A stretch of DNA of 64,000 bases from SLRI01 sp036796215 (GTDB lineage Bacteria > Pseudomonadota > Alphaproteobacteria > Geminicoccales > Geminicoccaceae). Position numbers and translations under genes: made by a program. Shown in pieces: positions 61,134 through 64,000 of the stretch (position 1 is the first letter of the stretch; every line of letters starts with the position of its first letter). The notes beneath the pieces were generated by a model. It did not search any database. It was not told the DNA's origin and saw only the letters and a program-made list of their open reading frames with translations. The stretch covers positions 1 through 64,000 of the forward strand of contig DAIRDJ010000005.1 in NCBI GenBank assembly GCA_036796215.1, given 5' to 3'.

Positions 61134-62984
61134 ATGAACTTCGTCGACGTGATCGTGATCGGCGGCGGGCATGCCGGCGCCGAGGCTGCGGCCGCGAGCG
61201 CCAGGATGGGTGCCCGCACCCTCTTGCTTACCCAGAAACTCGCGACGCTCGGCGCGATGTCCTGCAATCCGGCGATCGGCGGCCTCGGCCGCGGCCATCT
61301 CGTGCGCGAGATCGACGCGCTCGATGGCCTCATGGGTCGTGCCATCGACCGGGCCGGGATCCAGTTTCGCACGCTGAACCAGCGGAAGGGGCCGGCGGTC
61401 CAGGGACCACGTGCCCAGGCGGACCGCAAGCTCTACGCGGCTGCTGTGCAGGATTTGCTGGCGGCGCAGGGGGGGCTGACGCTGCGCGAGGGGGAGGTGA
61501 TAGGTCTAATCCGCGACGGTCGTCGGGTGGTCGGTGTTCGGCTGAGGGATGGCGGGATTGTGCGCGCCGGGGCGATCGTGCTGACCACGGGCACTTTTCT
61601 GCGCGGTGAAATCCATCTCGGTAGCGAACGCTGGCCCGCAGGCCGGGTCGGCGATGCGCCCGCGACGGACCTTGCCCGCGATCTGGATGCGGCGGGACTA
61701 GGGCTCGGGCGATTGAAGACCGGGACACCGCCACGGCTCGATGGTCGGACGATCGACTGGGCCGCACTCACCGAACAGCCGGGCGACGACCCGCCGCGGC
61801 CATTCTCGTTCCTCACCGAGCGGATCACGACTCCGCAGGTTCCCTGTCATGTGACCAGGACCAACGCTGCAACCCACGCGCTGATCCGCGGGCACCTGCA
61901 CGAGTCGGCGATGTATTCGGGGCAAATCGCGGCCATCGGTGTGCGCTATTGCCCGTCGATCGAGGACAAGGTCGTCAAGTTCGCGGATCGCAGCGGCCAC
62001 CAGATCTTCCTGGAGCCCGAGGGTCTCGACGATGACACCGTCTACCCGAACGGCATCTCGACGTCCCTGCCCCGCGCTGTGCAAGCGGCGTTCGTGCGGA
62101 CGATCCCAGGGCTCGAGAAAGCCACGCTGCTGCAGCCCGGTTATGCCATCGAGTACGATCACATCGATCCACGTGAGCTCGATCCGACACTGGAGCTCAG
62201 AGCACTGCCCGGGCTGTTCCTGGCGGGACAGATCAATGGCACCACCGGTTACGAGGAGGCGGCGGCACAGGGCATCATCGCCGGCTGCAACGCCGTCTTG
62301 CGGGCTTCAGGTGCCGCGCCGGCTGCGGTGCTGGATCGCTCGGCCGCGTATATCGGTGTGCTGATCGACGATTTGACCACGCAAGGCATCGTCGAGCCCT
62401 ACCGCATGTTCACCAGCCGGGCCGAATATCGGTTGTCGCTGCGCGCCGACAACGCGGATCGCCGCTTGACGTCCTGGGGTTACCGGATCGGTCTGGTGGG
62501 ATCGGCGCGGCTGGCGCATCTCAACGACAAGCTCGACCGGCTGGCGCGGGCCCAGGCGCTCCTCGACGAGCGGCGGCTCACCCCGAGCCAGGCTTTGGCG
62601 CATGGAATCAGGGTGAATCAGGATGGCGCGGCGCGCAGGGCCCGCGAGCTTCTGGCTCATTCCGGTGTCGATGTTGGAAAGCTCGCCGGGATTTGGCCCG
62701 AGCTCGCGACGATCGCCCCTGACGTGGCGGAGCAGCTGGAGATCGAGGCGCGCTACGCGGCCTATCTTCGGCGTCAGGCGGCGGACATCGCGGATTTTCG
62801 CCGTGAGGAGGGCCTGGAACTGCCGGCGACGCTGGATTTCGGCTCGATCGGTGGCCTGAGCGGCGAGTTGCAACAGCTGCTCGACCGGGTACGGCCCCGT
62901 ACGCTCGGAGTCGCCGCACGGCTACCGGGGATGACGCCGGCGGCGCTCACGCTACTCTATCGCCACGTCAAGCGGGCGGCATGA
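61134..62984 (+). CDS. mnmG: tRNA uridine-5-carboxymethylaminomethyl(34) synthesis enzyme MnmG
   Basis: FAD-dependent partner of MnmE in wobble-uridine modification; 616 residues. FAD-binding IGGGHAGAEAAAASARMG is at residue 9, and the strictly conserved CNPAIGGLGRGHLVREIDALDGLMG follows at about 44. NGISTSLPRAVQ and GTTGYEEAAAQGIIAGCNA are typical. The stop overlaps the rsmG start by four bases. Confidence 0.98.
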   Translation: MNFVDVIVIGGGHAGAEAAAASARMGARTLLLTQKLATLGAMSCNPAIGGLGRGHLVREIDALDGLMGRAIDRAGIQFRTLNQRKGPAVQGPRAQADRKLYAAAVQDLLAAQGGLTLREGEVIGLIRDGRRVVGVRLRDGGIVRAGAIVLTTGTFLRGEIHLGSERWPAGRVGDAPATDLARDLDAAGLGLGRLKTGTPPRLDGRTIDWAALTEQPGDDPPRPFSFLTERITTPQVPCHVTRTNAATHALIRGHLHESAMYSGQIAAIGVRYCPSIEDKVVKFADRSGHQIFLEPEGLDDDTVYPNGISTSLPRAVQAAFVRTIPGLEKATLLQPGYAIEYDHIDPRELDPTLELRALPGLFLAGQINGTTGYEEAAAQGIIAGCNAVLRASGAAPAAVLDRSAAYIGVLIDDLTTQGIVEPYRMFTSRAEYRLSLRADNADRRLTSWGYRIGLVGSARLAHLNDKLDRLARAQALLDERRLTPSQALAHGIRVNQDGAARRARELLAHSGVDVGKLAGIWPELATIAPDVAEQLEIEARYAAYLRRQAADIADFRREEGLELPATLDFGSIGGLSGELQQLLDRVRPRTLGVAARLPGMTPAALTLLYRHVKRAA

Positions 62985-63619
62985 GCGTCGAGGCAAGCCA
63001 GGCACCGCTCGGCTCGGCGGCGTTCGCCGAGCTCGTTCCTGTTTCACGTGAAACACTGGGCAAGCTGGAGGCGCATCTGGCGCTGCTGCGCCAATGGCAA
63101 CGCACCATCAACCTCGTCGGTCGGTCGACCCTGGACGATCCGTGGCGACGCCACGTCCTCGATAGCGCGCAGCTCTATGGCTACCTGCCGCAAGGCCCGA
63201 TACGTCTCGCCGATCTCGGCAGTGGTGCCGGGTTCCCCGGCCTCGTGCTCGCGGCGATGGGTGTCGAGGAGGTCCATCTCATCGAAGCCGACCGGCGCAA
63301 GGCGCAATTCCTGCGCGAAGCGGCACGACAGCTGGCGCTCGACACTGTACGTGTCCACGCGGCGCGGATCGAGTCGCTGACTCTGCACGTCGATGTCGTG
63401 ACGGCGCGAGCCTTGGCACCGCTCACCGACCTCTTGCCGCTCGCCGCCAGAGTGCTCGGGCCTGGTGGCAGGCTCGTGCTGCTCAAGGGGCGCAATGCAG
63501 CCGCAGAGGTGAGCGCTGCGGGCGACCGCTGGGCGATGAATGTTGCGCTCGAGCCCAGTCTCGCGGATCCGGAAGGGCATGTCGTGGTCCTCGACGAGGT
63601 GCACGAACGTGGACAGTGA
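62981..63619 (+). CDS. rsmG: 16S rRNA (guanine527-N7)-methyltransferase
   Basis: SAM-dependent enzyme that methylates G527 in the 530 loop of 16S rRNA. 212 residues. The SAM motif LADLGSGAGFPGLVLA is near residue 75. N-terminal VPVSRETLGKLE (about residue 19) is encoded by a parS site, so the protein segment and the segregation site share bases. It overlaps mnmG and parA by short stretches. Confidence 0.96.
   Translation: MSVEASQAPLGSAAFAELVPVSRETLGKLEAHLALLRQWQRTINLVGRSTLDDPWRRHVLDSAQLYGYLPQGPIRLADLGSGAGFPGLVLAAMGVEEVHLIEADRRKAQFLREAARQLALDTVRVHAARIESLTLHVDVVTARALAPLTDLLPLAARVLGPGGRLVLLKGRNAAAEVSAAGDRWAMNVALEPSLADPEGHVVVLDEVHERGQ
63040..63055. other. parS site inside rsmG (perfect 16-mer)
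   Basis: TGTTTCACGTGAAACA again, here within the coding sequence, where it encodes part of VSRET. The 16 bases match the first site exactly; flanking bases differ. It is 569 bases before the parA start. Confidence 0.95.
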
Positions 63620-64000
63620 GACGCGACCCAGCCGAACGAGTGCTGCGGGCGAACGAGCACCGTTTGTGCTCAGCGGTCGGATTCTGGCGATCGCCAACCA
63701 GAAGGGCGGGGTCGGGAAAACCACCACGGCGATCAATCTCGGCACGGCGCTGGCCGCTGCCGGCAAGCGGGTCCTGGTGATCGATCTCGACCCGCAGGGC
63801 AATGCCAGCACCGGCTTCGGCATCGATCGCGAGTCGCGCCGGATCACGGCCTACGAGGTGGTCATCGGCCAATCGCGCCTGGCAGATGCAATCATGCCGA
63901 CCAAGGTGCCCGGGCTCGATATCGTCCCGGCGACGGTCGATCTCTCGGCCGCCGAGGTCGAGTTGATCAACGATCCTCGTCGCAACTATCGGTTGCGAGA
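63609..64000 (+). CDS. parA: Chromosome partitioning ATPase ParA (5' part)
   Basis: Walker-type ATPase that moves ParB-parS complexes apart. The first 130 codons are in the window and end at its edge. From GTG 63609 the leader is SETRPSRTSAAGERAPF, then the deviant Walker A ANQKGGVGKTTTAINLGTALA and LVIDLDPQGNASTGFGI. The start overlaps the rsmG stop by 11 bases. parB is expected next, beyond the window. Confidence 0.95.
   Translation, partial: MDSETRPSRTSAAGERAPFVLSGRILAIANQKGGVGKTTTAINLGTALAAAGKRVLVIDLDPQGNASTGFGIDRESRRITAYEVVIGQSRLADAIMPTKVPGLDIVPATVDLSAAEVELINDPRRNYRLR

Noticed and set aside
1..64000. CRISPR, tRNA or rRNA genes
   Set aside because: I looked for repeat-spacer arrays, CCA-type tRNA ends with cloverleaf arms and conserved rRNA blocks, and saw none.

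Overview
This is a high-GC chromosomal segment from an alphaproteobacterium, most likely a Rhodospirillales-like lineage. That placement rests on gene order and family content, not on a database search. The right end holds the hemE / rho / mnmE / mnmG / rsmG / parA cluster that flanks the replication origin in this class. The left part holds families typical of alphaproteobacteria, such as a TIGR02302-like protein, a DUF6489-like protein and a TAXI-type TRAP transporter. I saw no rRNA, tRNA, CRISPR array or transposase.

Layout. 1-0.99 kb: a low-GC fragment with one orphan gene. 1.05-1.8 kb: a higBA-type toxin-antitoxin operon with a readable promoter and operator. 1.9-4.5 kb (minus strand): rpsD, a DUF6134-like exported protein and an Old Yellow Enzyme, ending in a hairpin terminator. 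4.6-10.6 kb (plus strand): an ABC-2 permease, argD, argF, hslO, a lipoprotein and a class-III aminotransferase whose 3' end is frameshifted. 10.6-11.6 kb: a second toxin-antitoxin pair. 11.7-25 kb: a BKACE-family gene, a MASE1-GGDEF diguanylate cyclase, purA, recQ, tusA, a Crp/Fnr regulator, an iodotyrosine-deiodinase-like flavoprotein, a sugar isomerase, a DinB protein and a large TIGR02302-like membrane protein. 24.6-27.4 kb: argH, an LptM-like lipoprotein and lysA, each overlapping the next by four bases. 27.5-31.4 kb: a TlpA-like thioredoxin and the TAXI TRAP transporter, with a terminator between binding protein and permease. 31.4-50 kb: an extensin-like lipoprotein, vapBC, zapE, hemH, an omega-aminotransferase, a diheme cytochrome, redox enzymes, a K+/H+ antiporter, LysR, the NTF2/GNAT/dacB overlap operon and a GGDEF-EAL protein with a damaged EAL site.

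50-64 kb is the origin-proximal region. The 460-base gap between the PEP-synthase/PPDK regulator and hemE has the position and sequence character of an alphaproteobacterial oriC. Two perfect 16-base parS sites follow, one between mnmE and the next gene and one inside the rsmG coding sequence. The window ends inside parA. Heme synthesis (hemE, hemJ, hemH), arginine and lysine synthesis (argD, argF, argH, lysA), tRNA wobble modification (mnmE, mnmG) and chromosome segregation (parA, parS) are the main coherent functions.

I did not find a clearly new multi-gene system. The strongest unusual observations are the oriC/parS layout, a sharp AT-rich stretch inside rho, the IYD-like enzyme, the degenerate EAL domain, the frameshifted aminotransferase, and genes that appear to lack a standard start codon (hemJ, the extensin-like lipoprotein).
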